This document shows positions 31,190 to 44,104 of a stretch of DNA of 64,000 nt, piece after piece. Below the pieces are notes generated by a model, which ran no database searches, was not told where the DNA came from, and worked only from the letters and a program-made list of their open reading frames with translations. This DNA is from Margaritifera margaritifera. Lineage: Eukaryota > Mollusca > Bivalvia > Unionida > Margaritiferidae. Positions within the stretch are counted from its first letter, which is position 1; every line of letters starts with the position of its first letter. The stretch lies in NCBI GenBank assembly GCA_029931535.1, contig JAQPZY010001686.1:10543501-10607500 (forward strand), given 5' to 3'. Both the position numbers and the translations under genes were made by a program.

Positions 31190-31380
31190 ACGACTATATA
31201 TATACACACACACTTGCACACACACACATACATGTATACAAATGCGTACATACATACAAATACCCGTATACACAGATATAAACATACATACATACAAGCA
31301 CACATACACACACATAAATAGAAACATGTACATACTTATATATACGCATGTTTGTATAGACATATATACATATTAATTAA
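31190..31380. repeat. Mixed CA/TA microsatellite region
   Basis: Interrupted (AC)n, (TACA)n and (TA)n runs, such as TATATATATACACACACAC and CACACACACATACATG. Confidence 0.8.
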
Positions 31381-31599
31381 TACAGTGAAACCTCCTTGCA
31401 CCGGACACTGATGAGACAATATGGGTGATTAGGATTACAGGGATTGTATCTATATAAAAACAGTCTTACAGGTCGACCTACCCGGGGAAGCATATTGGTA
31501 TGTAGATACTTAACCTATTAATGCATATAAACACACAAACGTAACAACACATATGTTACTATCGGTAGAATAGTAAATAGAGATAAATTAGTATTCAGT

Positions 31600-33230
31600 T
31601 TAAAAAAAACAGCTTTTTGTATAGTTGCAATTTTGTATCAAAATTTTCCAGCAGTTTGTGTATACAGAATACGTTTCTGACAGAAAGTGTAATTTCAGTT
31701 CTTCCTTAAAATGAAACATCTTTGGTAATTCATTATCAAATATACAGTTATAAATATATAATGTCAACTGTAATATAAATAAGTTAATTAGATCATCAGC
31801 TTTTTTAAAATGTATTATACCAAGCAGATTTTTTCTCTTTGATACATAAAAGTTGTTGAGATGATTGCCCTCATTCTGTATCCACTCTATAAATCTGGTC
31901 AAGATTGATTCTATTTTGAATATACTCCCATAAAAGATGCAATAAAGATGAGAGCAACAATTATTTGAAATTTTTCTATTTTTTAAAAAAAGAGTATTTG
32001 TTGCCAAAAGTCTGTGATAAATCTTAATTTTAAACCATTTAAGTCTAGGACATCTGGTTACCTTGTGAGTCAAAGAAAAAAGCTTATACCATTCATTATC
32101 ATTTAAATTGTCAAATTCTGTACTCCAATTTTCAGTTGAAGCTGGCTCCTGATTACTACAAATGAGTGTTATGTATAAAAAAAATGTACAACCCTTTCTA
32201 TCCATTATTATAAGTCAAATGGATGGGTGCATACATGGGTTTTTGTATATTACAATCGATACTGACATTTTATGGTATTTAAAAACCCTTAAAATTCTAG
32301 GAAATTTACATGGAATCCAATTTTATTACAAAACTTATCAAGATTGATCCACGAACCATCTTCATTTACAAGGTCGTTTATATAGAAGATTCCTTTTTCA
32401 ATCCAGTGTTTTGTACATTACACTAGAATTTCCAATAATGATATTAGGATTCATCCATATTTGTGTGTGTAGGATTTTTTCTTTGCTTTTAACAGTAAAC
32501 TTATTATACAATTTTATATATGCTGAAAATACATCTATCCAAAACTTTATAAGGCATTTATTCACTCTTTTAAGAAAATCTATTCAAAATAGGAAACTAT
32601 TTTCAATGTTTTGGGGAAGTATCAAGTAAAATGTTGTTTTTTTTTCCATTTGGGCACATGAGTAATCATTTTTCTAATTGAGGCTATCTGAATGGAATCT
32701 ACAAACATATTTATATTTAACCATTTTAAGGCCAACATCATGATTATCTTTAATAATTACTTTTCTTTTAATTTTGTCTCTTGCCCCATTCCAAACAAAT
32801 TTATAAAAAAAAGATAATCTAGTTCCTGGAGTACATTGTGAGAGGAATTTGGTAAACTCATTTGTAGATGAGTAAGTTTTGATAATGCCAAACTTTCAAT
32901 AACTTTAATTGTATCAAAAGGGGTTAGGGATCTTTATGACCGATGCAGAAGAAAACTATTAATTTCCTTAATTTTGTTTTCATAGTTTAATTTAACCATA
33001 TTGTTTAGGTCTGTGGAAAATTGTATGCTTAGGTAAATGAATTCAGATGAATCTCAATCTAAATGATATTCTTTGTAATATTTAATTTTACTACCTGTTC
33101 TATTTCCAGTTTGGATTTTCAATATTTATACTAAATTCTGAAAATTTAGAGTACAGATAAACGAGATCCAGTGTTGATTTCAGCGATTTTTCAGAGCCAT
33201 AAATAGTGAGTGCAGTGTTATTTGTATTCC
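31600..33230 (-). pseudogene. L1/Tx1-like LINE ORF2 fragment, C-terminal half
   Basis: On the - strand the sequence runs from the end of the reverse transcriptase (YGSEKSLKSTLDLVYLYSKF, near 33,190) through connector segments (FVWNGARDKIKRKV) to a C-terminal domain (WYKLFSLTHKVTRCPRLKWF; HRLLATNTLFLKNRKI), the latter in an open 201-codon frame at 31,600-32,205. The order and motifs are those of L1/Tx1-group ORF2. The earlier part is broken by many stops and shifts. It is not related to the I-type element at 3.7-11.4 kb. Confidence 0.72.
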
Positions 33231-33479
33231 TTCAATATTTTAATTTTCCTGATCATGTGGCACACAAGGCAGATAATTTGTTTACACAGTAAATTGCATT
33301 ATAATTAATTTAAAGTAATTATTTGTATGATTTTAAATGGATGTCTATGTTTTTGAGACTAAAAAAACATATGTACCTGATGCAAACTATAAAATTCGTC
33401 AAAATCATGAAAGTGTCATGTTCTAATATATAACCCCTTAGATAAAAATATTATAAGAGACAAAGTTTGTAACTTGAGA
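33231..33479. other. No gene seen
   Basis: Short unique AT-rich stretch between the LINE remnant and the inverted duplication. Confidence 0.35.
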
Positions 33480-33690
33480 AATTGCAGTTGCACACATAGC
33501 CCTTGATTTCTTAGTGGTATTCGCGTTTACAGTAAAACGTTTCAGTAATCTAGGTGTCATAATTTTCCTTTCAACGAGCTATCAAACATCTTAAAGAGTT
33601 AAATACGGGAGAAGTTAAGAGACAGAGAATGTCAAAATTTTATGATTTTCGTCTGGTCAGACTTTATTACGCTTGCCCCAGATGATCAGT
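33480..33690 (+). repeat. Left arm of an inverted duplication carrying a hydrophobic coding-like block
   Basis: The arm pairs with 34,205-34,425 on the opposite strand. Translated, both contain a hydrophobic segment (here ALDFLVVFAFTVKRFSNLG). Many differences between arms are silent, as expected if they were once coding. The copies also share the flank AAGAGACAGAGAATGT and TCTGGTCAG. Confidence 0.5.
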
Positions 33691-34204
33691 ATTTTCTATT
33701 CTGTGCAACTTTAGTAAAGACGCCAGCAAATATTTATATAAGTATGTAATTACTTTTCACAAGAAAATATCAGTAACTTGCATTTGAAAGAAGAATTTCA
33801 ACAGTCTCAATTTCAACCAACTTTCGTCCTAAATGATCCATTTTGGTCAAACTTTCATTCTAGACAGCTTCACACGGGCGCCATAAAAAGGAAGATTGCT
33901 GATTGGCCAAAAGAATTGAAACATTTCTAGGTCATTACCGCAACTAGATTTTGACCAATTTAATGTTGTCTCGACATTCTATGTTTTATAAATAGATTAC
34001 ACATCTTCATATCAGATGCCATTGTGTGAAAGTTAGTGGGAATCGGCTGAGGCACTTAAAATATTCATTTGGAATGTATGTTGGCAACATTTTTCGTGTG
34101 AACAGTAATTACATGCTTACAGAAATATATGCTGGCATCTTCCCTTTGGCATGAGAATGTATCAATAAAGCTTCAGTCTTGAAATATCGGTGACCTGGGC
34201 CAAC

Positions 34205-34440
34205 TGTAACATTGCCTGACCAGATGAAAACATTTTAACATTCTCTGTCTCTTAACGTCTCAGAGATCTGACTCATATAAAGATGTGTGCTAGTTCGTTG
34301 AAATGGAAATTTACTCCACGTCACAATGATGCCTAAATTACCGAAAAGTGTCACTGTAAATGCAAACACCTTTAGGAAATCAAGGGCTAACATAATATAT
34401 TCATAATATTTACCCATTTTAGTATCACATTTACATCCTG
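34205..34440 (-). repeat. Right arm of the inverted duplication; possible transmembrane exon
   Basis: On the - strand a good splice acceptor (TGTTTTTTTTCCACAG) is followed by GCKCDTKMGKYYEY and ALDFLKVFAFTVTLFGNLG, a likely membrane segment, then RTSTHLYMSQ and a stop at 34,235. It is the inverse of 33,480-33,690. It could be a gene fragment duplicated head to head, or the ends of a transposon. Confidence 0.45.
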
Positions 34441-34659
34441 TACCTGTGGAAAAAAAACATGTCGTTTTCTTTGCAACATGTTTTTGACTGACAACAATTA
34501 GACAGATTAGGCACAGGTTATTTATAACAGATGCATGTCAAATACTAAGCTATGTTGAACTTCTGCGCTTGTTAAGGGTAGAAAATGCACTCAGATTTAT
34601 TCTCAAGGTGCGAATCTGCATTTACTCGGTCCAGAGAGGAGTACGTAGAGGACGAGTGG

Positions 34660-34667
<8 letters not shown>

Positions 34668-34732
<65 letters not shown>

Positions 34733-34745
34733 TGTGTGTGTGTGT
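34668..34745. repeat. (CT)n then (TG)n microsatellite
   Basis: About 58 bp of CT followed by TGTGTG. The Ser-Leu frames here are artefacts. Confidence 0.95.
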
Positions 34746-35758
34746 TTAAAATATATGGATGAGATAAATAATTGAGTAATAGCATGCTAAAAGAATTTGA
34801 TTTGTCTCTTCTGTCTGCTTGTTTGTCTGTCTGTCTGTTGGTGGTTTGTCTGTTCGTTTCTTAGAATGTATTCATTGTAATGACGTTCAATGTCCATTGT
34901 TGCAAATATCTTCACATAGAGAAGTATCAGAAATGAGATGCATGTAGCTGCCTGAAATGCAAAGTAACAACCCTGGTTCCATAAATAGGGTAACTATAAT
35001 TTATAATTACATTATGTTAAGTAATTTATCAAGTTGCTTAATTAATGGTCACAAGTTATATACACACACACATGTGAATGTGGGTGGGTGGGTGGGCAAT
35101 AGTAATGATTTAATATAATAATCTTTGATGTTTATTTTGTACCTGTCTATTGTAGGTTGTTCTGATGATACTAGAATGTCAAGATCTTTTTTTTATATCT
35201 TCTTTTGAAATTTAATTGTTTGCTACATGTCCGCGTACTTTCCCTATTTTTTCTTATTTCTCTATTCTCAGTACTTATCTTGCTTTCCTCTTTCCAAATG
35301 AGAGTAGAATATTGTCATAAGTACACGGTAGAACGTTGTGATTTTACTATTTCAATAATTAGGATACAGAATATTCTTTATTCTATTTCCAGGATTTAAT
35401 TTGATGTAAATTAAAACCAATACGTGTGTTTCTTTAAATCAATGAATAAAGAATTTCAACAAGTCCGGTCTGCATGTATGTTCCTGATTCGAACCCAAGC
35501 GTGTGTGGATGCTTAGGCCACATTCTGCTACAAATTTCAGTATAAATGGATAACAGTGGCTCATAGACTTGTATGATATATGGTACTAGACGACTTTCCA
35601 GATTTCTCTGTTAAATAAGTTGAGGAAAATAAAAGTCATATCATATATATAATTCGAGCCTAAAATATTGCGAACAATACGAGAGAGGTATATATGTTTA
35701 TCCGATATAATGTTGTGTTATCATGAAACACTAATAAAGCTGTTTGGAAACCACTTAC
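34746..35758. other. No gene seen
   Basis: Unique AT-rich DNA with a TGTCTGTCTGTCTG run near 34,818 and GGGTGGGTGGGTGGG near 35,080. A TTCGAACCC phrase at 35,490 is not part of a tRNA. Confidence 0.4.
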
Positions 35759-35850
35759 TTGACAGCTTTGATTGCAGAAATGATACAGGTGAAAAGAAAC
35801 ACCACTCCTAGCACGGCGCCCACGACGATACCGGTGATGTAATCGGTCAT
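35759..35850 (-). CDS. Small coding exon with one transmembrane helix and splice donor
   Basis: On the - strand ATG (35,850-35,848, context ATACAATGA with A at -3) opens 30 codons plus 2 nt, ended by a consensus donor GTAAGT (35,758-35,753). The peptide starts MTDYITG and then has ~20 hydrophobic residues (IVVGAVLGVVFLFTCIISA) before IKAV, so it is a single membrane helix. The local base composition is GC-richer and more codon-like than its surroundings. The frame is also open upstream for 23 codons to a TAA, so the true exon start is uncertain. If spliced to the acceptor at about 34,425 the frame would stop after four codons, making a ~34-residue micropeptide; that join is speculative. Confidence 0.45.
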
Positions 35851-36322
35851 TGTATCGACCAGAGCAAGGACTGCTGCAACGTTTCTGTCTCTGAATCTCG
35901 TGCTTTCTTCAAAACGGAAGGTTTACACGGCCATAGTCACGAGTGTGTGTCATATAGTCTTGGTAGCGGGCAAAATGAACCTATTGCTTAGCGTCATACA
36001 TTCTCTCATTTATCACTTAATATATGGGCTTAGCAGTTTTATGCAGACTTTCTGGTGTTTTCATTGAGGAAACCTGTGTGGAAAAAATCATGGAGTAATA
36101 AAAGAATATGGTATATTCAAAGATTTAAAAAGACACATTCTCTTTCAGTTCTTATTTATAAATTTGATTCTGCTGTTAAAACGAATTTTACATGAATGAA
36201 TCAAAGTTAGAAAAATAAGGAAACTGATATACCACATAAATCCCAGTCTTTTTAATGAATAGGTTTTCATCGTAAATTAACAAAAGTGTACACTTGTTCA
36301 TATCCGATTCAATTTTCTGAAA
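35851..36322. other. Upstream of the membrane-helix exon; no gene seen
   Basis: May include 5' untranslated sequence of the - strand exon at 35,759-35,850. No convincing TATA box was chosen. Confidence 0.3.

Positions 36323-36323
<1 letters not shown>

Positions 36324-36381
<58 letters not shown>
36324..36381. repeat. (AT)n microsatellite
   Basis: About 58 bp of uninterrupted AT. Confidence 0.97.
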
Positions 36382-36385
<4 letters not shown>

Positions 36386-36675
36386 TCACCCTTAATAATT
36401 AAGTTTTACATATATAAAATTGCAAACAAAGTGTTGTCAGATTAACATTGTATGTTATATTGTGTAAACCTATTGCGTATATATTAGAATATCTCATTTT
36501 AAGACAAAATATCCTTACCTTCGGCAACTACGTCCTTCTGTTGTACTTAAAAAGGAGTATGTGCAAAACAAGAAATTCATAAATCCATTGATAGGACTTT
36601 CCTCAAGTAAGAATAAATCTGAAGTGACATGGACGAAACATTCGCCTATTGTTGTACAGCCAAATCGACTAAATT

Positions 36676-36761
36676 GCATATTAATCTCTGGTGTTTTGAA
36701 GAAAGCAGCACATGCCATGCATATTAATCTCTGGTGTTTTGAAGAAAGCAGCACATGCCAC
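36676..36761. repeat. 43-bp exact tandem duplication
   Basis: GCATATTAATCTCTGGTGTT starts at 36,676 and again at 36,719; both copies run to CACATGCCA. They are essentially identical, so the duplication is recent. Open frames across it on both strands simply repeat the unit. Confidence 0.9.
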
Positions 36762-37490
36762 CTAAGGCAACATGGGTATTGCCATACAGGATTAAACATA
36801 AACAAACCAGACATTGTAACCATCAATAATTTATATTCAGACCTTTAATGAAAATTGGCCTGAAATGCACTAAAGGATTCACATGCCTGGAATAGTTTTT
36901 ACAACAACGAATAAGATCCAAATTGTATAAGTCTCAAAATAGAAAATATGCAAAATTTGGTCGATTTAACTGTCAACAATATCAAAGAAAAGAAAATCTT
37001 CTACCCTGCCCATTTTACCCGAGTTAGAAAAGAAATTACAAAAGATATACATTTTTGGTCACATAAGTATCATCACTGATTACTTGAAAGATGGTCGCCA
37101 GGGCCAGTAGTTAGCAAAATCTTTCTAAAATGTTGGTTATGTTTGCATAGTTTGCAGTGTTGTTATAGTAATTCACTTTGTGACTATCGCCTATGTGAAA
37201 TTTGTTTCCTTGGATATCTAATCTCAATTCATTTCTGGTTTATGTGTCTTTTGCAATTTTTTAAATTTTTTTTAAATTTTGTAAGTGAGTTTTCCTTCTT
37301 ATGTATGTGTATCCTTATGACAATTTAGACTTTTTGTGAAGATCCCCATGGCTGACCTAACTGCCAATTGAATTAGAATAATTACAGTACTTGTTCCATA
37401 ATTTCACTGAGACTCTTTAACGTTACAATAAGCAGTGCTGAACTCTCCTAACTTATCAGAATGAGTGTAACAATAATGAGAAATTCAAAG
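36762..37490. other. No gene seen
   Basis: Unique AT-rich sequence upstream of a LINE fragment. Confidence 0.35.
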
Positions 37491-37494
37491 AATT

Positions 37495-38308
37495 TTTCAG
37501 TCAACTCTAAATGCCAGTTTTCTGAGTGCTAGAAAGAAGAGCAGGAAACCATTAACGAGGTCAGCTACAAGCTCTCAGTCTGGTAATTTGATCTATGATA
37601 GCGAAGATGTGAGTAGTGTTGCCCTAATCCAGAGAGATCTACTTGAAATCAAAAATGGTATAAATTTATTAGTGAACAGGGAGGAATTAGGGGTCTTAGT
37701 ATCAGAATTTGTATCCCAGCTGTTTGAGAAACTTCAGGTTGAACTGAAGGAAATCGACAGACAAATTAAAACCAAAACTAAAAAGATGGAAGGTAAAATT
37801 GAACCGATGAATTTTGAAAACAACCAATTAAGAGAAGAATTAGAGAACTCAAGGAAAGAAAGTGAGAATCTAAAAGAAGAACTACAAAATACTAAAAAGA
37901 TCGATCCAAAGAAGCCATGAAGATTGCAAACCATAATGAACAATACTCTAGAAAAAATAGCATCAAAGTTTTGTACATGTCTGAATCACAAAACGAAAAT
38001 TTTAGAGCAAACAGTTCGCAGAGATGGTAAAGAATGTTGCAGGTCATGACGAAGATTGGAGTGATGTTCTTATGATACACAGGAAGACTGGTGCCCCAAA
38101 ACCATTACTTGTGAAATTTTGGAATGCAGAGGCCAAAGTGAACATCGCCAAGAAGAAAATGGATTTTTTGAACAAACGTAATGTAAGAATAGTGGAAGAT
38201 GTCTATCGAGAAAATATGGGACTCATAACTAGATTAAAAAAACCATTCAAAAATTACATGTGCCTGGTAATTCAATTGCAGTGTGTACGCCAGAACGAAA
38301 ACACGTAG
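37495..38308 (+). pseudogene. L1/Tx1-like LINE ORF1 remnant (coiled coil plus RNA-binding domain)
   Basis: An N-terminal Ser/Lys/Arg stretch is followed by a long coiled coil (LVSEFVSQLFEKLQVELKEI; LREELENSRKESENLKEEL) to about 37,917. After a frameshift a second segment reads DWSDVLMIHRKTG, PKPLLVKFWNAEAKVNIAKK and VRIVEDVYRENMG. That is the order of L1-type ORF1: coiled-coil trimerisation, RRM (R.LIVKF) and C-terminal domain. The frame break between 37,918 and 38,024 and the absence of a clear start mark it as decayed. Confidence 0.7.
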
Positions 38309-38873
38309 AAGTACAAATTTGACTTTCTAGATGACATCCGTAAAACAATCTTAACCCAAACCAGAGGTGAAATATTTTTCCTTATTGACTCTGGAAACAC
38401 GTAAATGTATAAAACTTTGTACCAAAACGGTTGTATAAACTTTCAGTTTAGGTTATGTATATTCCAAGTTAGAAAAATGAATTTCCTAGAAAAACAATGC
38501 CGGTAATTGGTAAGAATCTTCGTAGAATCTTTCAGCCAATTTTCGACAAATGCATATAATTGTGTTTAATTTATTTACCATATTGATCATATAAATTTCA
38601 TATTGGTCATATACTTTTTTCTTAATTTTTAGGTGAATATGTACTAACATGCTAGATTCTTAGGTACACAATTACCAAAGTCATTTAGTGTAAATGTTAA
38701 CATGATTTTTGTGTGCCATTTCAAATATCTCTATATATAATGTTGTTTACATATACCACTGTTTATCATTTCCGTGCTATATATCTGTGTAAACAGACGA
38801 TTATACGGGTAAATTCCTAAAAATGTTCAATTTTTAATGTTTTTAGTACATTAAAAGACAAAAGGCTGAAGTA

Positions 38874-39000
38874 AAGTCCTAAACAGTATACACAGATGGA
38901 TTGAGAGACAAGGTAAAGTCCTAAACAGTATACACAGATGGATTGAGAGACAAGGTAAAGTCCTAAACAGTATACACAGATGGATTGAGAGACAAGGTAG
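38874..39000. repeat. 42-bp tandem repeat, three copies
   Basis: AAAGTCCTAAACAGTATACACAGATGG recurs at about 38,874, 38,915 and 38,957 with GATTGAGAGACAAGGT between copies. Near identical. Confidence 0.92.
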
Positions 39001-39253
39001 TTTTTCTTCCGCCTGTTGCAATACATAATGCCATACTCTTTGACTTCAAATAACACAATTTGAATGATGATGCATTAAATTTTCAATGATTCCTTAAAAA
39101 TCGGTCGCCAAATTTATTTTAAAATTTAGAAAAAAGAAAAAAAGATTAGATCTTGGGTTTCGTTCCTTAATAAATGTATTAGGCTTATTTTTCACTACCC
39201 TATAAATATATAGCAACCAATATATACAGAACTCTTCTGTAATGGCTTGAAAT

Positions 39254-39257
<4 letters not shown>

Positions 39258-39304
<47 letters not shown>
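39258..39304. repeat. (GT)n microsatellite
   Basis: About 46 bp of GT. Confidence 0.97.
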
Positions 39305-39305
<1 letters not shown>

Positions 39306-39398
39306 GCAAGGTGTATGTGAGTGCATTTCATGCTACCAGTTTTGCAATGTATAGTCATATAAGCTTTGTGAAAGTTTCAGTCAAAATAGAATTTAACA

Positions 39399-40115
39399 AT
39401 GGATACCCAGATTAAGACTGTGTCAGTGAATGTTAGGGGTTTACACAATTCCAATTTCAAAAGAAAAGATATTTTCTGCCTGGTCAAACAAAAGACTGCA
39501 TCCATGATATGTTTACAGGAAACACATAGTACAGTTTAGATTAAAAAGTACTGGCAGACTAAATGGGTTTATAAGTGTATTTTTAGCCTTAAATCTAGCA
39601 ATAGTGTTGGTATTCCTACCCTGTTTAGAAATAATTTTGGATTGTTTATTCACAGAAACAGATGTGATTGCCAGGGAAGATTAAGTTTCTTAGATTTATC
39701 AGTTAATGGACAGAGATTTACACTAGTTTATTTGTATTGTCATAGTGATGATAAAGCTGACTTTTAAAACAAAAATTTTAAAGATGACATTATACATTTT
39801 GACAATTCTTCTAGTATCATTTGTGGTGACTAGAATGTTGTTCAGGACACGGAGCTTGACTCTTATAATATTTTACATGATAATCATCACTCCATGGCCC
39901 AAATAGATGTCCAGGACATCAAGAATCAACTTGATTTACTAGATCTATGGAGAACAGTTAATCATGACAGTAGATTATTTACTTGGCAACAGTCAAACCC
40001 TGTGAAACGGAGTAGATTGGGCTATTTTGTAATCTCCGAGGACATATTTTCAAATATTATAGACTCATCTATTATTCCTGGCTTTAAAACAGATCATTCA
40101 GCAATAACACATTAA
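39399..40115 (+). pseudogene. LINE ORF2 N-terminus: endonuclease fragment
   Basis: From an ATG at 39,399 the frame reads MDTQIKTVSVNVRGLHNSNF, then ASMICLQETHS (QETH of the APE endonuclease), LYCHSDDKADF, IICGD, QLDLLDLWRTVNHDSRLFTWQ and FKTDHSAI. This is an L1/Tx1-type endonuclease. At least three stops interrupt it and the catalytic GD(F/W)N is damaged. It is probably the partner of the ORF1 remnant at 37.5-38.3 kb. No reverse transcriptase follows, so the copy is truncated. Confidence 0.72.
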
Positions 40116-40469
40116 AATATCTATATTTACATTTAAATTGTCCTTATTCATACGTTTCAGTTCTTTTCTAGTTAAAACGTGTTAAGGGGGGGGGGGGTGC
40201 TATTTTATTCTCACTAGCTTTTGTATTGGTTCATTGAGTAAGAAGTCTTCATTTTAATTTATTTAACCAGAGATATTTTAATATATATTTAACTATTTTG
40301 TATTTGTTTTACCTCACTATTTTATGTGTACAGTTACAGAACTATTGTAAAATCAGTGTTATTCACCACTGTCTCTGTGTACTGTGTTGTAGAAAGCGTG
40401 CTGAAAACATATTATGATTTAATTTTATTACCACCTCACTGTTTCTGTGTTGACCATGCAAAGAAGTTG

Positions 40470-41010
40470 AAGTCATGTCATAATTTAAGCTTCAGTTTTA
40501 CTTCGCTGTTTCTGTAGAAAGAGAGCAAGAGTAAAAGTCTTACTGATTAAGAATAGGAACACAGTCAATAACGTATTTGGCATTTATATCAATCAGTTTC
40601 TTGGTTCTTGGTATAATTGTCCGTTAAAAGCAGGTGTTCACTTTAAACATATGTCAGTTATGAGAAAGTGTTTGCGTATTTATGTTTCAAGCTGTAAGGA
40701 TTTAATGACTGCTAAAATACGTTCGTTTTATTTTGTGTTAATATTCAGATTTAAAATATTGCAATATAAAAACCATTGATTCTTTAATGAAATCATGTCC
40801 TGATTTTAACTTAAGTTTTACACCACACTATCTGTGGAAAGACCGCAAGAATAAAAGTGTATTTGTTACTAATATACTGATAAAGAATACGAACGCTGTG
40901 AATAAAGTAATTTGCATTTATGTCAATGAGGTTCATGATATATTTGTCGGTTATGAAAAGGTGTTCCCTCTAATCAAATGACCGTTATGAGTGGGTGTCT
41001 TTTATGAGCA
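40470..41010. repeat. Diverged direct duplication, about 310-bp period
   Basis: AAGTCATGTC.T.ATTTAA.CTT.AGTTTTAC.. near 40,470 recurs near 40,793. Both are followed by GTGGAAAGA..GCAAGA.TAAAAGT, a CTGAT..AGAATA..AAC phrase, CATTTAT.TCAAT and TGTCGGTTATGA or TGTCAGTTATGA. No coding function seen. Confidence 0.6.
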
Positions 41011-44000
41011 AGTGTCCACGCAGACATGTTTCAGCTTGTATTATTCTATTGACTTCCTAAATATATATTAGTTTTAGTTCATGGTAATATTCAGTTTTAA
41101 CATATCGCAGTACAATATCTTTGCCGTTCATTATTTCTAGCCAGGGGAGAAACCTTGAATAGTGGAGAAAAGTCAGTTGCAGAAAGTGTGTACAGCATGC
41201 ATCGTGTTTGGCTAAGGCAGAAATTCTTACTTGGTGTTTATTTATTTATATGATGTTATCAGCTGTGGGAAATACCTGTACATAATTCTAATTTACTTGA
41301 TTATCTACCATTATTAAATAAATAACCATTAACATACACACTATGTGTCTGTTTATATTTACGGATTTAAAATGTTAAGCAATTGCGAATGGTATCACTA
41401 AAATAGGCTGTACAAATATAGGTCATCACCAAAAACCAAATGCACCTTTGTGAGGCAACAGTGTTTCAAACATTCGCTGCTTGAATTCTATCCAAGTCTC
41501 AACAAATAGGATACTATTCTCTTGATCCCCCCCCCCCCCAGGAAACTTAAATTTTGTTGTACTTACCAATTCAAAGGCGAAAATCCCACTATAATTTTTA
41601 AATCATTTGTAAATTTGTTGCCCGATATTATTCCGTCGTTCTAGTCTGGTGCAAATAGCAGTCAAATATCATCCGGAAAGTATCTGGGATCTAACACGAA
41701 AGTCGTGGTTCACATGACTGAGCAAAAAATGAGTAGCATGTTTAGTGTCCTGACATTTATCAATTGAGTTTTCGGGCTAACCCTATATTGCAATCTTGAG
41801 CTAGCAATTTTTAATTTTGAATTTAATGTGGATACACAAAAATCTGAGTGGTATAGTAATTTTTAATAATTTTCAAAACTCCCTTTGTCCACTTTTGGTA
41901 TTATCCTCAGGGATTCCTCTCCGTCGTGCTGGTCTAGTGAATTTTTATCTTTGATTTTTGATGCTCTCTTATCTTTATACGGGATGTAATAATCACAAAA
42001 CATGATTGGTCCAGCTTTCCCTATTTTCTTGCTACTGTAGTCATCTAGACCAGCATACTGAAATATAATTACCATGTCGACATGTCTCTGTCTTTCTATT
42101 TCAGTTCTTCTAGCAGGTTTAATGTAATTTCTCTAATTTCTGTTGTATTCCCCTTCCAATATATCATAAATATTTACAGATGTGTTAAATTAATTTGAAA
42201 GTCTCCAATATCCTCTATTTTTACCGGACATCTATCAAACCGATGGCGGTATCTCTCTAAATAGCGTTTTTCGATAGAGCTATATTTACAATACTTCAGT
42301 ATGACGCAATGGTCAGTGATCCGAATGTTCGACAAACGATCGGCTACTTATATGAAGCGTTATAGTGTAGTCTAGTATTTATATCACGTTATTAGTAAAT
42401 ATATATGATTCAAACATAACAGAAGTTCATTAAATCAGATAAGGCACCAATCATCGCAACAATATTGTGCTTTTAGATGAAAGTTATTTTTCATTCCTGT
42501 CACTAGGCAGATTTTTCAACATGAATGGCCTCACCAACAAATTGTTCGCTGGCACTGAGTATTGTCTTCTCACATGGTTGGTCAAGAATAACCTTTTACT
42601 TTTTACACGAAAATAGTACGTTTTGCCCGTACTAATGACTATCTGTCTGTCTCTCTCTCTCGTAATCTTAGAGTTCCTAAAATTGTACTGTTAAATGTGT
42701 GTCAGATGTGACCGGTAGGAACAATATAGTCTGTTTTATGTGCAGAAGTACTAATGATATAGATTGAAATTTATACAAACTAACTTGGGGCAAAATTCCC
42801 CAGTTTCTTTTCCTTTCCATTAACACCACCATCCCTGGACTATTTTCTATCATACCTTTTCGTTTCCCTTTCCTGTCTATTGTGTATGTAATCTTCCATT
42901 TATTGTATTCATTATTTTCTACTCGCAATGTGATTTTGTTTTGTAAACAAGGACTTCTCGCCAATCGAAACAAATATGGGAATAATACAGTATTTATCGA
43001 CATATTTGCAAATATCTTTTCAGCTAATGGATATGAGAAGGTGTGACGTAGTAGCGGTACAAATATGGCGAATACCTCATTTTCCCTCAGGTGTTCATCC
43101 CCTAAAAACATCCAATAAACCTAAACTGTGCATTAAGATAATTGTCTAGTTGACTAGATGTAAATTTAGAATTTCAAGGTCGTTTATGGATTAATTTCAT
43201 TTCTGTAATAGCTCGCGTCGATGAAAATGTACTCTATACGACAAGGTAATGACTCTACAACTTTGTCTGGACTAAGGTCAAGCGGCTGGGTCATGCATAT
43301 TACTTACTAATTAGTGATCTCACGGCCCAACAACTCAATTGTATTTTCATGGTCTATCTACATGATTACTTGGTGCATTTAACACCGATTTAACGTCATA
43401 CAAGAAGCATAGGTTATCTTTATGTTGTTGGTTGTATGATGGCGCGTTCATCGACCTCATTATCACTGATGCATATCAAACGCCCTATTTGTTCGATATA
43501 GAAATAGATGCAGCGTAAATTAATAGTTTTATATCCATACTTCGCATATGTTTTAAAACTTGCTTTTTGCATCTTTCGATCTTATTTCAACATCCTTTAA
43601 GCTATATTTAATATTTTCATTCGAATATATGTAACAACTCTACTGTTACTTATTTATTAGAGATTAAAAATAATCTAACTGGATTTATGATGAAAGAACT
43701 TGTGTTTACCATCTGAATTGTACAGTTTTGCAACATCGAGTACATACTATCTGAAAGAGAGCAATGTTTTAATAGTTCGATTGAAAAACAAACAAGGACC
43801 TCATAATTTACCGTTAGGAGGTATAATCAGACCCGCCAGCAGATTAAAATTATTTAGTCATAAATGCAACATATGCATGCAGCAGCAATTATGATTGGAC
43901 GAGGAATAGCTAACGGTCTGGCATTTACTGGAAGTAATTTTTTGTTAAAATGATTTGGTCCAGATGGAGCTTGGGAAGAAATAATTAGAAACTACAAAAT

Positions 44001-44100
44001 AAATTAAATACTATCAGACAAAATTTTTAGAATTAAATAAAAACAGATTTAAGACACTTGACTACTTGTATGGATGATTGAGGGATCAAGGTTTGGTGAC
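41011..44100. other. No gene supported
   Basis: Unique AT-rich DNA. A C run lies at 41,527-41,539. The longest frame (42,677-43,111, - strand, 144 codons) has no recognisable domain or splice context, and I do not call it. Confidence 0.4.
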
Positions 44101-44104
44101 TCAA

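Noticed and set aside
35460..35560. TTCGAACCC, tRNA T-arm-like phrase on the - strand
   Set aside because: The A-box-like phrase is only ~25 bp away and no cloverleaf forms.
42677..43111. 144-codon - strand frame
   Set aside because: No family features, poor coding composition, no splice or promoter context.
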